64,000 bases of DNA from Paenibacillus sp. FSL H8-0548 (GCF_038630985.1 NZ_CP152049.1:5724501-5788500), one strand, 5' to 3'; positions 34,518-44,128 are shown, counted from the stretch's first letter. Notes: a model not told the origin generated them from the sequence alone. Program-made: numbers and translations.

Positions 34518-36164
34518 TTAGGATTCTTTACTTCTATTCTTGTATTCCTTGGGAGACACGCCTTCGATTTTTTTGAATACCTGATAGAAATAGGCATACT
34601 CCTTATATCCCACCATTTCTCCAACCTCATTCACCTTATGCCGTGGATTGCGAAGCAGTCGCTTTGCTGCCTCGATTCTAGCCTTAGCAACCAAATCAAC
34701 GAAGTTAATGCCAGATTCTGCTCTCAGCAGCCTGCTCAAATAGCTTGGACTGAGCCCAAAATGATCAGCAATCGAGGTTAATGTGATGCTCTCGGCAAAA
34801 TGATTATTAATATATTCAATCGATTTTTTAACGACGAGACTATATTCTTTATCGTCGCCTTCGAGCTTGTTTTTGACAATTTTAATGAATGTTGACAAAT
34901 AATCCGTTGCTGTCTTCATGTCAGGCAGTCGATATACATCCTCCAAAATTTCATCGATGCTCTTGTCGAAGCCGAACTCGTCTCCGGTGATCCGGTAATA
35001 ATAGCGGGCAGCAGCAAGGCAGACATCGGAGAGCAAACCTTTCACTACCAAAATATTTCCTTTGCTATAGGCCTTGATATGCTCGAGAAACTTCTCCAAA
35101 TGACCGATCATCTCATCGCCAGTAGCGTACTCCAGCAATTGATTAAATTCCTCAAGATCGCGAATAATCGAGAATTTAACGCCCTCTTCCGCTGGCTCGA
35201 ACGTTTCTGGAAACAAGACAGGCTCTTCGGTTCGAAAAAAGCTCGTGTCCATCAATGTCGATGCCTCGTAAAATGCTTCATGCAGCGTCTGAAGCTGCCG
35301 GTAGTTGGAGCTAACAGCAATGCAGCAGAGCAGTCCGTGCTTTTGACGGATCAGCTCGATCAAATCATGGCAGAAGCTCTGCAGCTTCAGCTTCATTTCA
35401 CGCGGAGGCAAAGGCTTCGGAAACAGGCAAGCGAGTACAAAATCATCATGCCGATACGATTCAATAATTTCAAATTTCCGCAATGCTGCTGCGGCTCGGG
35501 CCATTTCCATCAATTCACCGCGAAGCTGCCGGTTAATGCTTTGACTATTGGCGCCCTGCACGGTTTCAAGCATCCGTTTCGAACGGACAATAATCACGGA
35601 GCCGGAGCTCCATTCAATTCCTAGCTCCGCGGTTGCTTTCACAAGAAAACCATCCGGCGGGTTGCTCCCGCCAATCAACTCGGAGATGAGCTTGCTTCTA
35701 AGCGATGGCAGCGAGCTTTGATGATGCTCAGTAAGTAAGCTGAACGCTTCATCCCGCTTCGCTTGCTGCGACAGATTGGACTGCTCGCTATCGAGTGCCT
35801 GAACCGCTTGTCTAACGATGCGCTGAAGCTCATCATTGTGGATGGGCTTCACAACAATGTCATATACTCCGAGCCTAACTGCCTGTTTAGCGAATTCGAA
35901 ATCCTGATATCCGGTTATAAGAATGGTCTTGGACCTCGGAAAAACGGAATGCATATATTCAGCTAGATCAAGTCCGCTAAGGCCAGGCATTTTAATATCT
36001 GTAATTAATATATCCGGCTGCTTATCATGAATGACCTGCTTGCCTTCGATGCCATCTGCGGCCTGGCCCACAATTGTGCAGTTTAGTCCATCCCAGTCCA
36101 CCGTCTGTACGATCGATTGCAGTATGAGTGGCTTATCGTCTATGACTACAACAGACTTCTTCAC
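34518..36164 (-). CDS. YesN-type response regulator with AraC output domain
   Basis: A 548-residue regulator starting at GTG 36164, which follows GGGGAGG at good spacing. Seen: receiver domain with Asp9/Asp10 and phospho-acceptor Asp56 (LITDIKMPG), a long variable middle, and a C-terminal AraC domain (ITLTSIADHFGLSPSYLSRL and HKVNEVGEMVGYKEYAYFYQ). The partner is most likely the YesM kinase at 31502-33283, though the GH105-B gene lies between them. Likely targets are the GH105 and transport operons nearby. Confidence 0.93.
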   Translation of the reverse strand: MKKSVVVIDDKPLILQSIVQTVDWDGLNCTIVGQAADGIEGKQVIHDKQPDILITDIKMPGLSGLDLAEYMHSVFPRSKTILITGYQDFEFAKQAVRLGVYDIVVKPIHNDELQRIVRQAVQALDSEQSNLSQQAKRDEAFSLLTEHHQSSLPSLRSKLISELIGGSNPPDGFLVKATAELGIEWSSGSVIIVRSKRMLETVQGANSQSINRQLRGELMEMARAAAALRKFEIIESYRHDDFVLACLFPKPLPPREMKLKLQSFCHDLIELIRQKHGLLCCIAVSSNYRQLQTLHEAFYEASTLMDTSFFRTEEPVLFPETFEPAEEGVKFSIIRDLEEFNQLLEYATGDEMIGHLEKFLEHIKAYSKGNILVVKGLLSDVCLAAARYYYRITGDEFGFDKSIDEILEDVYRLPDMKTATDYLSTFIKIVKNKLEGDDKEYSLVVKKSIEYINNHFAESITLTSIADHFGLSPSYLSRLLRAESGINFVDLVAKARIEAAKRLLRNPRHKVNEVGEMVGYKEYAYFYQVFKKIEGVSPKEYKNRSKES

Positions 36165-36253
36165 ATGTATACCTCCCCGTTGATTCGATAAGAAAAGAAT
36201 GAACTCCCCGCGCAGCGCCCGTTTAGTTTTATATAATCGCCTAGTATGACCGT

Positions 36254-37261
36254 TTATCGTACGTTATGGTCTTCTATGACGCGAAATCCCATATTCCCCG
36301 ACGAGCTGTCTGGCGTATTACTGCTTCTAGCTGCAACCCGATAGCGATTGCAGTAGGAACGATGGCACAAATAAGAGCCTCCTCGCAGCGAACGCCTCTC
36401 TGTTGGATCGGTGAACAGAGGGTTCTCATCTGTCGTTCTTCTATGATATTGTGGACTAAACCAATCCGCGCACCACTCCCACACATTACCAGACATATTA
36501 TAAAGGCCATATCCATTTGGTTCATAAGCGTCTACGGGTGCTGTACCCACATAGCCATCACTTGCATTATTTTTAACCGGGAATTTGCCCTGCCAAATGT
36601 TACACATATGCTTGCCCTCCGGCTTTAACAGGTCCCCCCACGGATACGTCTTCCTGTTCAACCCGCCTCTTGCTGCATATTCCCATTCTGCCTCCGTCGG
36701 CAAACGCGTTCCCGACCATGCACAATAAGCTGCAGCGTCATGCCATGATATATGAACAACCGGGTGGTTCATACGATCCTCGATTGACGAATCAGCTCCT
36801 TCCGGCTTCGCCCAATAAGCACCCTCCACTACAAGCCACCAGGGAACTTGCTGTGGTACGTTCACAACGCGCTGACGCGTTTGTTCCGACGCTAGCAAAT
36901 GAAACACATAGGACCAGCCGAATCGTTCTGCTTCCGTCACATAACCCGTTTTTTGAACGAATGTGCTAAATTGTTTGTTAGTAACCGCGTAAGGTGAAAT
37001 ACGGATCGGATTGACGCGAACTTTCCGTATGGGCCCCTCCCCGTCTGCCGGAAATCCTTCCGCTGTGTCCGTCCCCATATAAAATTCCCCGCCTTCCAAG
37101 GAAATGAAGCTGTTATTATCATAGGTCACTATGATCGTTTCTTCAGGTTCAGATTTTAATTGAATGGCTGCAGTTGGCGATACTCGTCCTCGGCTGATTG
37201 AACAGCATGAATGTTTTGGCTCCAGTTTACTCGTCCCTTTCCCTTTAAGCTCAGTGGTCAT
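36254..37261 (-). CDS. Formylglycine-generating enzyme (SUMF1/FGE), sulfatase maturation
   Basis: FGE converts the cysteine of the sulfatase CxPxR motif to formylglycine. Seen: GGEFYMGTD, HISWHDAAAYCAWSGTRLPTE, GLYNMSGNVWEWCADWF and, decisive for genuine FGE, the active-site pair Cys299/Cys304 in SYLCHRSYCNRYR followed by ARSSNTPDSSSGNMGFR, close to human SUMF1. The CCSISRGR near the N-terminus is also typical of FGE. Start uncertain: ATG 37261 fits family length (about 335 residues) but has a weak ribosome binding site, and the frame opens at ATG 37402. There is no signal peptide, matching two cytosolic sulfatases at 42693 and 49761. Confidence 0.93.
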   Translation of the reverse strand: MTTELKGKGTSKLEPKHSCCSISRGRVSPTAAIQLKSEPEETIIVTYDNNSFISLEGGEFYMGTDTAEGFPADGEGPIRKVRVNPIRISPYAVTNKQFSTFVQKTGYVTEAERFGWSYVFHLLASEQTRQRVVNVPQQVPWWLVVEGAYWAKPEGADSSIEDRMNHPVVHISWHDAAAYCAWSGTRLPTEAEWEYAARGGLNRKTYPWGDLLKPEGKHMCNIWQGKFPVKNNASDGYVGTAPVDAYEPNGYGLYNMSGNVWEWCADWFSPQYHRRTTDENPLFTDPTERRSLRGGSYLCHRSYCNRYRVAARSSNTPDSSSGNMGFRVIEDHNVR

Positions 37262-37561
37262 TTTATTGCAGTCTAGTGATATTCCACACAGTTTAGCATA
37301 GAGAAATACGTTACTGATAGAATTATTTTCAGTTTGAATATCTCGTTCCGCTCTATAATCGGACGGCAGCCCCGCAGTATCGACTCTTGGACGTATAACC
37401 ATCGTGCCGTTTATGTTATAGACCTTTCTTCACAACCTTAATACCACATTGGTAAAAAGAAGAATAGAGAAATAAAAAAACATAGAAAAAATCAAGTATT
37501 CCCATCCGTTATTACGATTTTATAGCCTCAATAAAAATTATTTATAAAGTTTTCCTTAATA

Positions 37562-37594
37562 CTTTATTCCGTTTTGGAATAAAGATGGTATAAT
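37562..37594 (+). promoter_or_regulatory. Putative operator and promoter of the chromate-transporter genes
   Basis: CTTTATTCC, spacer GTTTT, GGAATAAAG (37562-37584) is a perfect 9-5-9 inverted repeat. It sits directly before a consensus -10 box TATAAT (37589-37594), 33 bases upstream of the first chr ATG. A repressor bound here would block the promoter. No regulator gene adjoins it. Confidence 0.5.
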
Positions 37595-37626
37595 AAAGAA
37601 AACCGAAGCAAGAAGAGGTGTCAACT

Positions 37627-38253
37627 ATGAAGATGCGCCCCCCGAATGGAACGTCGCTCTTATTTCAATTATTTTGGACTTTTGTCAAAATCGGCCCCGT
37701 TACTTTTGGCGGAGGATACACCATGATTCCGATGATTGAAAAAGAAATTGTGGATAAGCGGAAATGGATAACTCGCCAAGAAATGAATGATTTAATGTCA
37801 TTAGCAGGAGCAGCACCAGGAGGTATTGGCGTGAACGCTTCTGCCTTTCTGGGTTATCGGATGGGTAATATACCCGGCGCAATCGCCGCTACCCTAGGCA
37901 TTACGCTTCCCAGTTTTATAATCGTTTTTTTGCTTAGTGCCTTTTATGCGGCCTTCCAATCTGAACCAAAGGTAGAAGCCGCATTCAAGGGTATCCACGG
38001 TGCAATCATCGGGCTAATCGCCACAGCAGCTTTCAAAATGGGAAAAACAGCCTTGTTCGACTGGACTACTATCCTTATCTCAGTCTGTTCGTTAGCTCTT
38101 CTTTTGCTGACCAAGATAAGTCCGACGGCCATGATCTTGTTCGGATTAGGCTTCGGAATTGTCCTGATCCGCTTGAAGCAGCTGCTCGGACTGACCATTC
38201 AGACCGAAAGGGTCTCTCATGACAATTCCGCAATGATTGAATACTATATTTAG
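37627..38253 (+). CDS. chrA: Chromate transporter, short-chain subunit 1
   Basis: A 208-residue single-domain CHR protein from ATG 37627, six bases after AGAGGTG; a GTG three codons earlier is less likely. Seen: FVKIGPVTFGGGYTMIPMIEKEIV, MSLAGAAPGGIGVNASAFLGYR and several membrane helices. In short-chain CHR transporters two half-size proteins are encoded in tandem and act together, with chromate efflux shown for some pairs. The partner gene begins ten bases after the stop. A palindrome-controlled promoter lies upstream. It looks unrelated to the surrounding sugar genes. Confidence 0.92.
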   Translation: MKMRPPNGTSLLFQLFWTFVKIGPVTFGGGYTMIPMIEKEIVDKRKWITRQEMNDLMSLAGAAPGGIGVNASAFLGYRMGNIPGAIAATLGITLPSFIIVFLLSAFYAAFQSEPKVEAAFKGIHGAIIGLIATAAFKMGKTALFDWTTILISVCSLALLLLTKISPTAMILFGLGFGIVLIRLKQLLGLTIQTERVSHDNSAMIEYYI

Positions 38254-38263
38254 GGGGAGCTCC

Positions 38264-38800
38264 ATGTTATATTGGCAATTATTTATCTCCTTTTTCAAGA
38301 TTGGGCTATTGTCCTTTGGCGGCGGATATGCCGTCATTCCTACGATTCAGTACGAAGTGGAGAGGTACGGCTGGCTAACAACTGAGCAGTATCAGCGGAT
38401 CGTTTCACTAGCCGGTATGTCGCCCGGGGCTATCGCAACCAATAATGCCACGCTAGTCGGTTACCAAGCGGGTGGGCTAATGGGTGCCGTCACAGCCACA
38501 GTGGGGATTGTCCTGCCTTCTTTGTTCATTGTTATTTTAATCGCTGCTTTTTTTTATAAGATGAATAAGAATTTATGGGTTAAATCCTCCTTTTACAGTC
38601 TGCGTCCGATTATTACGGGCTTGATCGCATACGCCGCGATTCATTTTGGATTCTCTGATCATTCTGAAACCATCTATCATTGGTCTACCTTCGCAAACCT
38701 ACTAATCGGTGTCTTAGCCTTTCTAGCCATTATCAAATATAAAGTCCATCCGATCAGCGTAATTGGGGGAGCAGCGGTTATCGGAATCGTATTGTTCTGA
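38264..38800 (+). CDS. chrA: Chromate transporter, short-chain subunit 2
   Basis: The second half-size CHR protein, 178 residues from ATG 38264, which follows GGGGGAG. Seen: FKIGLLSFGGGYAVIPTIQ and VSLAGMSPGAIATNNATLVG, the counterpart motifs of subunit 1, plus about five hydrophobic helices. It probably forms a heterodimer with the first protein in the membrane, with antiparallel topology as reported for other short-chain pairs. A strong hairpin follows at 38844. Confidence 0.92.
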   Translation: MLYWQLFISFFKIGLLSFGGGYAVIPTIQYEVERYGWLTTEQYQRIVSLAGMSPGAIATNNATLVGYQAGGLMGAVTATVGIVLPSLFIVILIAAFFYKMNKNLWVKSSFYSLRPIITGLIAYAAIHFGFSDHSETIYHWSTFANLLIGVLAFLAIIKYKVHPISVIGGAAVIGIVLF

Positions 38801-38843
38801 TCGCCCACTTATGCCATTCGTATCCGATCCCATAAACAGCAAC

Positions 38844-38880
38844 AGGCGATTCAAGACGGGTTTCCCGCCTTGAATCGCCT
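38844..38880. terminator. Strong hairpin between convergent chr and binding-protein genes
   Basis: Arms of 17 bases (AGGCGATTCAAGACGGG and CCCGCCTTGAATCGCCT) with one mismatch and a TTT loop, in the gap between convergent genes. No long T run on either side, so the terminator role rests on the stem and its position. Confidence 0.65.
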
Positions 38881-38891
38881 CCACGCCTAAA

Positions 38892-40526
38892 CTATTCGAT
38901 CCCTTGCTCTTTCGCCTTCGTGTTCACTTCTTCAATCATCTTGTCAAGGCCCTTAGACTTGTAGCCGTCAACGATCTTCTGCCAAGCTTGCTCCACAGGT
39001 TCCTTCGATAACATTACGTTAAGTAAATCATCGTGATCGAATACTGTAAAGCTATCCTTAGTTGGAGTCGACATATAGGTCAAGCGAATGTCGTATTCCG
39101 GCACTTTCGTGTTATTCAGAATCCAGTCGATGTACTCCACCGCTTCTTCTCTGAGACCTACGTCGCTGATGGACGGGTTGCTTAGATCGTAACGGTCTGC
39201 CGTTTCATAAGCAACTAAGTCTCTTAGGAAGGAAATGGCTGGATACTTCTCGTTCAGCGCTTTCGTTTCCAGCATGATCTTCTTATCACCCTCTACCTTG
39301 TAATCGACGCCTTCGATACCATAGGTAAGCAATGTTTTGCCTTCGGGAGAAAGTACGTAATCAAAGAGTGCAAGGATACGGTCAAGCTTCTTCGGATCGA
39401 TCTTGCCGCTAAAGTAGCTCTCCGACCAGTACGTTTTGAAGATGGCGTGATGACGCTCTCCATCAGGCCCTATTAGCGGTTTCAATACTTTTACGGTTTC
39501 CGATATTTCCTTATCCGGGTAGCTGTTCGCCCAACGTTTGCGTTGGATGTTCGCATCGAGGTTAATGAATCCACCTCCGGAAAGCATTGCTGCGGATTTG
39601 CCTGAAGCAAATTTGTCGTATGCGATTTCCGGGCTGGTAAGCGCGATGTCCGGATCGATCAGATTTTTGTCATACATATCTTTCATGTTCTGAAGAGCAG
39701 GCAGAGCGGTCTTGGAGAATACAGCCGGAATGAACTTGCCGTCTTCCTTGATCCATTTGAAATCCGCTCCACTGCCGTCGCTTGTGGCAACCGGGTTGCC
39801 GTACAGCCAGAACAATCCGCCCAGCATCTTCACTTGAGACGATGTCAGACCAGTAATCCTTTTGCCTTCCGGATCGGCCTTCACTATAGCATCAAGCATC
39901 ACCTTGAACTCTTCCCAAGTTTCCGGCTCCTTCGTAATGCCGGCCTCCTGTGCCAAATCCCAACGGTAGTAGACGACGCGATCAAGCGCGCTCCAGTCTG
40001 TGCTCGGGAACATCCTTCTTGGAATCGTGTATTGCTTGCCATCGACAGCCAGTCCCGCAATGTCCGGCGCTTCAAAATATTTTGCTAAATTCGGATAATT
40101 CGTCAAATCCGGTAAAGGGGCAACGACGCCTTGATCGACCCATTTGCGCTGATATTGCGTGCCTATTGCGTCGATCGCGAATACGTCAGGCAGTTGTCCG
40201 GACGCGGCCCACATTTGAATTTTCTGGCCATAGTCATCCCAAGTCGTATTGACTGGCTTAATAGTAATATTGAATTTTTTCAGAATATCCTGCACGATCG
40301 GGTCATTCTCGATCTTTGCGACTTCTGCTTCTACATCCCAGAAAGCAACGGAAATTTGCATTGGATCCTTATACGGGTTTTCCTCGCCTCCCGTACCCGA
40401 ATTCGTTGCTGCTGCATTCTCGCTCTCGGAAGATTTCTCGTTTCCATTGCCGCTGCAAGCCGACAGCAATCCTGTCATCAATGCCAAACCTACCATGATG
40501 AAGCCAAACCTCTTAAATCCTTTCAT
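38892..40526 (-). CDS. Extracellular oligosaccharide-binding lipoprotein (LplA/YtcQ type)
   Basis: A 544-residue solute-binding lipoprotein from ATG 40526, which follows GGGAGGC; the frame opens at 40577. Seen: lipobox LSAC (Cys24), a Glu/Asn/Gly linker, then ISVAFWDVEAE and large two-lobe binding-protein sequence. It is the third gene of an LplB-YtcP-LplA transport operon whose promoter region at 42457-42600 carries a CRE-like palindrome. The neighbouring sulfatases, GH20 remnant and GH35 suggest a sulfated or galactose-containing oligosaccharide as ligand, by inference only. Confidence 0.93.
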   Translation of the reverse strand: MKGFKRFGFIMVGLALMTGLLSACSGNGNEKSSESENAAATNSGTGGEENPYKDPMQISVAFWDVEAEVAKIENDPIVQDILKKFNITIKPVNTTWDDYGQKIQMWAASGQLPDVFAIDAIGTQYQRKWVDQGVVAPLPDLTNYPNLAKYFEAPDIAGLAVDGKQYTIPRRMFPSTDWSALDRVVYYRWDLAQEAGITKEPETWEEFKVMLDAIVKADPEGKRITGLTSSQVKMLGGLFWLYGNPVATSDGSGADFKWIKEDGKFIPAVFSKTALPALQNMKDMYDKNLIDPDIALTSPEIAYDKFASGKSAAMLSGGGFINLDANIQRKRWANSYPDKEISETVKVLKPLIGPDGERHHAIFKTYWSESYFSGKIDPKKLDRILALFDYVLSPEGKTLLTYGIEGVDYKVEGDKKIMLETKALNEKYPAISFLRDLVAYETADRYDLSNPSISDVGLREEAVEYIDWILNNTKVPEYDIRLTYMSTPTKDSFTVFDHDDLLNVMLSKEPVEQAWQKIVDGYKSKGLDKMIEEVNTKAKEQGIE

Positions 40527-40595
40527 TTGTGAAGCCTCCCTTTTTTTCATTTTGAAGCTTTTGTTAGGATAGGACAAGCATCTATATCAATTTCC

Positions 40596-41492
40596 TTATC
40601 CTTTAATGGAGCCTACTAGTATCCCTTTGGCGAAGTGCTTCTGGAGGAAGGGATATACCATAAGGATGGGCACGCTCGAAATGACGATCGTCGCCATCTG
40701 CAAAGCGGGGGTGTACACCTTGCTGGAAGCACTGTCAGCCGCTTGCTGAGCCAGCGTGTTAAGCAGCTGATTGCTTGTGATGAGCGTCTCCCGCAAGTAA
40801 ATCTGGAGCGGCGTCTTGGCAGAGTCGCTAATGAAGATGAGCGCGTACCACCACTCGTTCCAACGCTCCACAGCGTAGAATAAACCGAAGGTGGCGATGA
40901 ACGGCGCAGAGATGGGCAGAACGATCTTGAGCAAAATGTACAGGTCGTTGGCACCGTCCAGCTTCGCGGATTCTTCTAAGCTCTCCGGAAGCGTGCCGAA
41001 ATAGTTTTTCATAATAATCAAGTAGAACGTATTCAAGCCTGCCGGTATGATCATAACGAGTATACTGTTGACTAGCCCCAGCGATTTAATGATGAGATAG
41101 AATGGAATAAGCCCGCCGTTAAAAAACATCGTAAACAGGATTAACGTCAGCATTGCGTTCCGGCCTGGCATCCCTTTCTTGGAGAGCGCGTAAGCGCCTG
41201 CAACCGATATCGTCATGCTGAACAATACGCCGACGACGGTAACAATGACCGTATTAACCGTAGAGCTCCAAAACTTCGTATCGGACAGGATTACCTTGTA
41301 AGCCGTTAAATCGAAGGACAAGGGCAGCATGTAGAGATTGAACTGACTGATCACCTCAAATTTGGCGAACGAAATGATAAGCACGTTGTAAAACGGAAAA
41401 AAAGTGATGAGAGACAGCAGTCCAAGCACGATATATACGGCGATGTCGAAAGTGCTTAGCCTTGTCCTCTTCTTTGCATGCGTTAGCTTCAT
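40596..41492 (-). CDS. Carbohydrate ABC transporter permease (YtcP type)
   Basis: A 298-residue permease from ATG 41492, which follows GGAGGTATTCC; the frame extends to 41537 and would overlap the upstream gene. Seen: six membrane segments, the EAA loop EESAKLDGANDLYILLKIVL, and the FAKGILVGSIKG C-terminus typical of YtcP-like permeases. It pairs with the LplB-like permease encoded just before it. Confidence 0.93.
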   Translation of the reverse strand: MKLTHAKKRTRLSTFDIAVYIVLGLLSLITFFPFYNVLIISFAKFEVISQFNLYMLPLSFDLTAYKVILSDTKFWSSTVNTVIVTVVGVLFSMTISVAGAYALSKKGMPGRNAMLTLILFTMFFNGGLIPFYLIIKSLGLVNSILVMIIPAGLNTFYLIIMKNYFGTLPESLEESAKLDGANDLYILLKIVLPISAPFIATFGLFYAVERWNEWWYALIFISDSAKTPLQIYLRETLITSNQLLNTLAQQAADSASSKVYTPALQMATIVISSVPILMVYPFLQKHFAKGILVGSIKG

Positions 41493-41517
41493 CTGCGGAA
41501 TACCTCCAAGCTTTAGT

Positions 41518-42456
41518 TTAATAGAGTCCTTCCTCACCCATTCGCTTCACGATCGTGTTCGCTAATACGAGAAGCACCAGGCTGATGACTGACTTAATGA
41601 GTCCAGCTGCCGTCATATAACCAAAATCTCCACCTATCTGGAATGACGTCCGGTAGATATACGTATCGACGACATCGGCTACGGAATAGACTGGCGAGCT
41701 GTATAAATTAAAGATTTGCTCAAAGCTTGCGCCTTGTGACAAAAGCTGGCCAACATGGAGAATGAGTAGGATCGCCACGGTGCTTTTAATGCCCGGCCAG
41801 GCGATGTGGAGCAGTCTCTTGAACCGGTTAGCTCCGTCTATCTCTGCCGCTTCGTACAGTTCGGGATTAATGCCCGCCAGTGCAGCCAGATAAATGATCG
41901 AATCCCAGCCGACTTCCCTCCACATATGCGTGATATACAGGAGAGGCCGGAAGGATTCCTTATCCGTAAGCGGCGAGATGGACTCGAAGCCCAAAGCCAT
42001 GATGAATTGGTTCACAACGCCGTCGCGACTGAGCATGTCCGTAATAATACCCGCCAGCACAACCCAAGAGATGAAGTGAGGAAACGTAAGAACCGTCTGA
42101 AAAAATCGTTTGGCTGTATTCCTGGAGAATTCATTAAGTAAAATGGCTAAAAAAATCGGCATAGGGAAATTGATAAGCAGCTTCATCAAGCTGATGACGA
42201 TCGTGTTCTTGAATGCAGTATGGAAATCCGCGTCAGTCCATATTTTCTGGAAATGCTCAAGTCCGATCCAGGGGCTGCCTAGAATACCGCCATTGTAGTC
42301 GAAAGTCTTAAACGCCAGCGTCACGCCGTACATTGGCGCATATGCGAACAGCGCGTACCATACGATAACCGGCAGAACCATCAGATAAAAATATTTGTAC
42401 TGAAGCATTGTGTCCCAAAGCTTCTTCGTTGTTCTAACGCTTGCCCCGCTGCGCAT
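41518..42456 (-). CDS. Carbohydrate ABC transporter permease (LplB type)
   Basis: A 312-residue permease with six hydrophobic segments, the conserved YALFAYAPMYGVTLAFKTF loop and the EAA motif YEAAEIDGANRFKRLLHIAW. First gene of the third importer operon, with a GGAG site before the ATG and a CRE-like palindrome 125 bases upstream. As with the other two importers, no ATPase gene accompanies it. Confidence 0.93.
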   Translation of the reverse strand: MRSGASVRTTKKLWDTMLQYKYFYLMVLPVIVWYALFAYAPMYGVTLAFKTFDYNGGILGSPWIGLEHFQKIWTDADFHTAFKNTIVISLMKLLINFPMPIFLAILLNEFSRNTAKRFFQTVLTFPHFISWVVLAGIITDMLSRDGVVNQFIMALGFESISPLTDKESFRPLLYITHMWREVGWDSIIYLAALAGINPELYEAAEIDGANRFKRLLHIAWPGIKSTVAILLILHVGQLLSQGASFEQIFNLYSSPVYSVADVVDTYIYRTSFQIGGDFGYMTAAGLIKSVISLVLLVLANTIVKRMGEEGLY

Positions 42457-42580
42457 CAGAAGTCACTCCTTGCTTTTCTAAATTTGTGTATTAGTGGAAC
42501 ATTGTCCTCTTTTTTTTAGTATAGAATGGATGGCGAGAGCGGAGTATGGACATAATCAGCCTTCTATGTGGACTCCATAA

Positions 42581-42594
42581 TGAAAGTGCTTTCA
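42581..42594. promoter_or_regulatory. CRE-like palindrome upstream of the third importer operon
   Basis: TGAAAGTGCTTTCA matches the CRE consensus except for T instead of C at position 7. Apart from its two central bases it is a palindrome. It lies upstream of the LplB-like gene and past the sulfatase terminator. Confidence 0.45.
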
Positions 42595-42647
42595 ATTATG
42601 TTCAACCACATAATCCGACATAGACGCCATACATATGTACATAGTCC

Positions 42648-42681
42648 AAAAAAAAAAAAAAGCCGGCGCACACACGCCGAC
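42648..42681 (-). terminator. Rho-independent terminator of the sulfatase operon
   Basis: Minus strand: GTCGGCG, six-base loop, CGCCGGC, then 14 T. It lies 11 bases after the sulfatase stop codon. Confidence 0.93.
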
Positions 42682-42692
42682 TCTATACTCTG

Positions 42693-44084
42693 CTATTGAT
42701 CCCTCCAGTTTCGATACTCCTCGGCATGCAGCGGACCACCTTCCTTCATGACTGTCCATAACGGATCGATGTCGCAGTCCATCGTCGCCATCATGTCGTC
42801 ATGCCATTCGTTAAGCAGATAAACAGCTTCCTTGCACAAATCCCGCCGCTCCTTCGCCAGATCGTTTTGCTCGTAAGGGTCATCCTTCAGATTGAATAGC
42901 ATTTCCTTCGGAAAACCATGATAACCGTCATGATAGGATCGAATGTAGAGCCAATCCCCGAATCGGACGCTCCGCTGGCAGACATGGGCGCATTGTGTCA
43001 ATACGAGGTAGTCTCTTCCTTGATCGGATTTGCCTGAAATGCTGTCGGCATAGCTGATGCCGTCCCAGCGCTTCGGATGTTTTGCACCAACAAGATCAGC
43101 CAGCGTGGAGGCCAGATCCAAATGATAATACAGTCCCTCATTCTTCACGCCTCGCGCGCCGCCCGGCCAGCGGAAGATCATTGGAATGCGGCAGGTACCC
43201 TGGTCGGCTGTGCCGTGCTCGGAATAGATGCCAAGCTCTCCCAGATTCTCTCCATGGTCGGCACTGATGAGAATAGCCGTATCCTCCAGCACGCCGAGCT
43301 GCTCCAGCTGTGACAGCACCTTTCCAATATGATCATCCATGTAGCGAATCGCGCAATCGTAATTGTCAATAATCTGACGGATGTCCTCATAGGATTCGAT
43401 CTGCTTCCCGTGCCTGTGCCACTTGCTGTAATGCGACTTCGCAAGCGCGTTCATATCCGCAATGCTGTGCTGCCCCTCCTTCTGCAGATGGGACTCGAAT
43501 ACCTCCTCCGTCAACCACTCTGGCAACGGTTCATCCGCGAACGGATGACCGTAATGATTCGGCACTCGGTAAGGCGTATGAGGATCCCAGAAGTTCAGAT
43601 GCAGGAACCATTGGTCAGATCGCCCATTGTCCTCTAACCACTTCAGCGCGGTTGGGAGTAACTGATGCGCTGATTCCAATCCATTCTCCCCAATGTTATG
43701 GACCTCATGGAATCCCGCGTTGAAGGTCCATGCGGAATGCCGGTCGGCGAACGTGCTGATCGTAGCGGTCTTATAGCCCGCTTCCCGTAAAACAAAGGGG
43801 AGACTCTCCCGCTTCAGACGATCCTCGAAGCCCCGTATCGCCCCGTCCCGTCGCATATCCGCCGCAGTTCCTCCATGGCCCGCAACGCCAGTATGAATCC
43901 CGAATCTGCCCGACATAAGAGCTGTCCGAGAAGGCATGCATGGCGCATCGGAGCAATAATAGTTGGTGAAGACAACGCCTTCTCCCGCTATGCGGTCAAT
44001 ATTAGGCGATGTAGTGCGATGATAGCCGTAGCAGCCCAAATGATCGGGGCGAAGTGAGTCCAGGTCCAAATAGAGTATTCTCAT
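42693..44084 (-). CDS. Sulfatase (formylglycine-dependent, CxPSR type)
   Basis: A 463-residue alkaline-phosphatase-superfamily sulfatase. Seen: metal-binding start LDLDSLRPDHLGCYGYHRTT, the sulfatase signature with Cys49 in CMPSRTALMSGR, FWDPHTPYRVP, and the second metal site ISADHGENLGELG. Cys49 should be converted to formylglycine by the FGE encoded at 36254. There is no signal peptide, so it works in the cytoplasm on imported oligosaccharides. It lies 44 bases downstream of the broken GH20 gene in the same operon. Substrate sulfate position unknown. Start supported by CAGGAGATGG. Confidence 0.93.
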   Translation of the reverse strand: MRILYLDLDSLRPDHLGCYGYHRTTSPNIDRIAGEGVVFTNYYCSDAPCMPSRTALMSGRFGIHTGVAGHGGTAADMRRDGAIRGFEDRLKRESLPFVLREAGYKTATISTFADRHSAWTFNAGFHEVHNIGENGLESAHQLLPTALKWLEDNGRSDQWFLHLNFWDPHTPYRVPNHYGHPFADEPLPEWLTEEVFESHLQKEGQHSIADMNALAKSHYSKWHRHGKQIESYEDIRQIIDNYDCAIRYMDDHIGKVLSQLEQLGVLEDTAILISADHGENLGELGIYSEHGTADQGTCRIPMIFRWPGGARGVKNEGLYYHLDLASTLADLVGAKHPKRWDGISYADSISGKSDQGRDYLVLTQCAHVCQRSVRFGDWLYIRSYHDGYHGFPKEMLFNLKDDPYEQNDLAKERRDLCKEAVYLLNEWHDDMMATMDCDIDPLWTVMKEGGPLHAEEYRNWRDQ

Positions 44085-44128
44085 GTCGAAACCATCTCCT
44101 GTTCGTTAATAGTGGCCTTTCTGACGTT

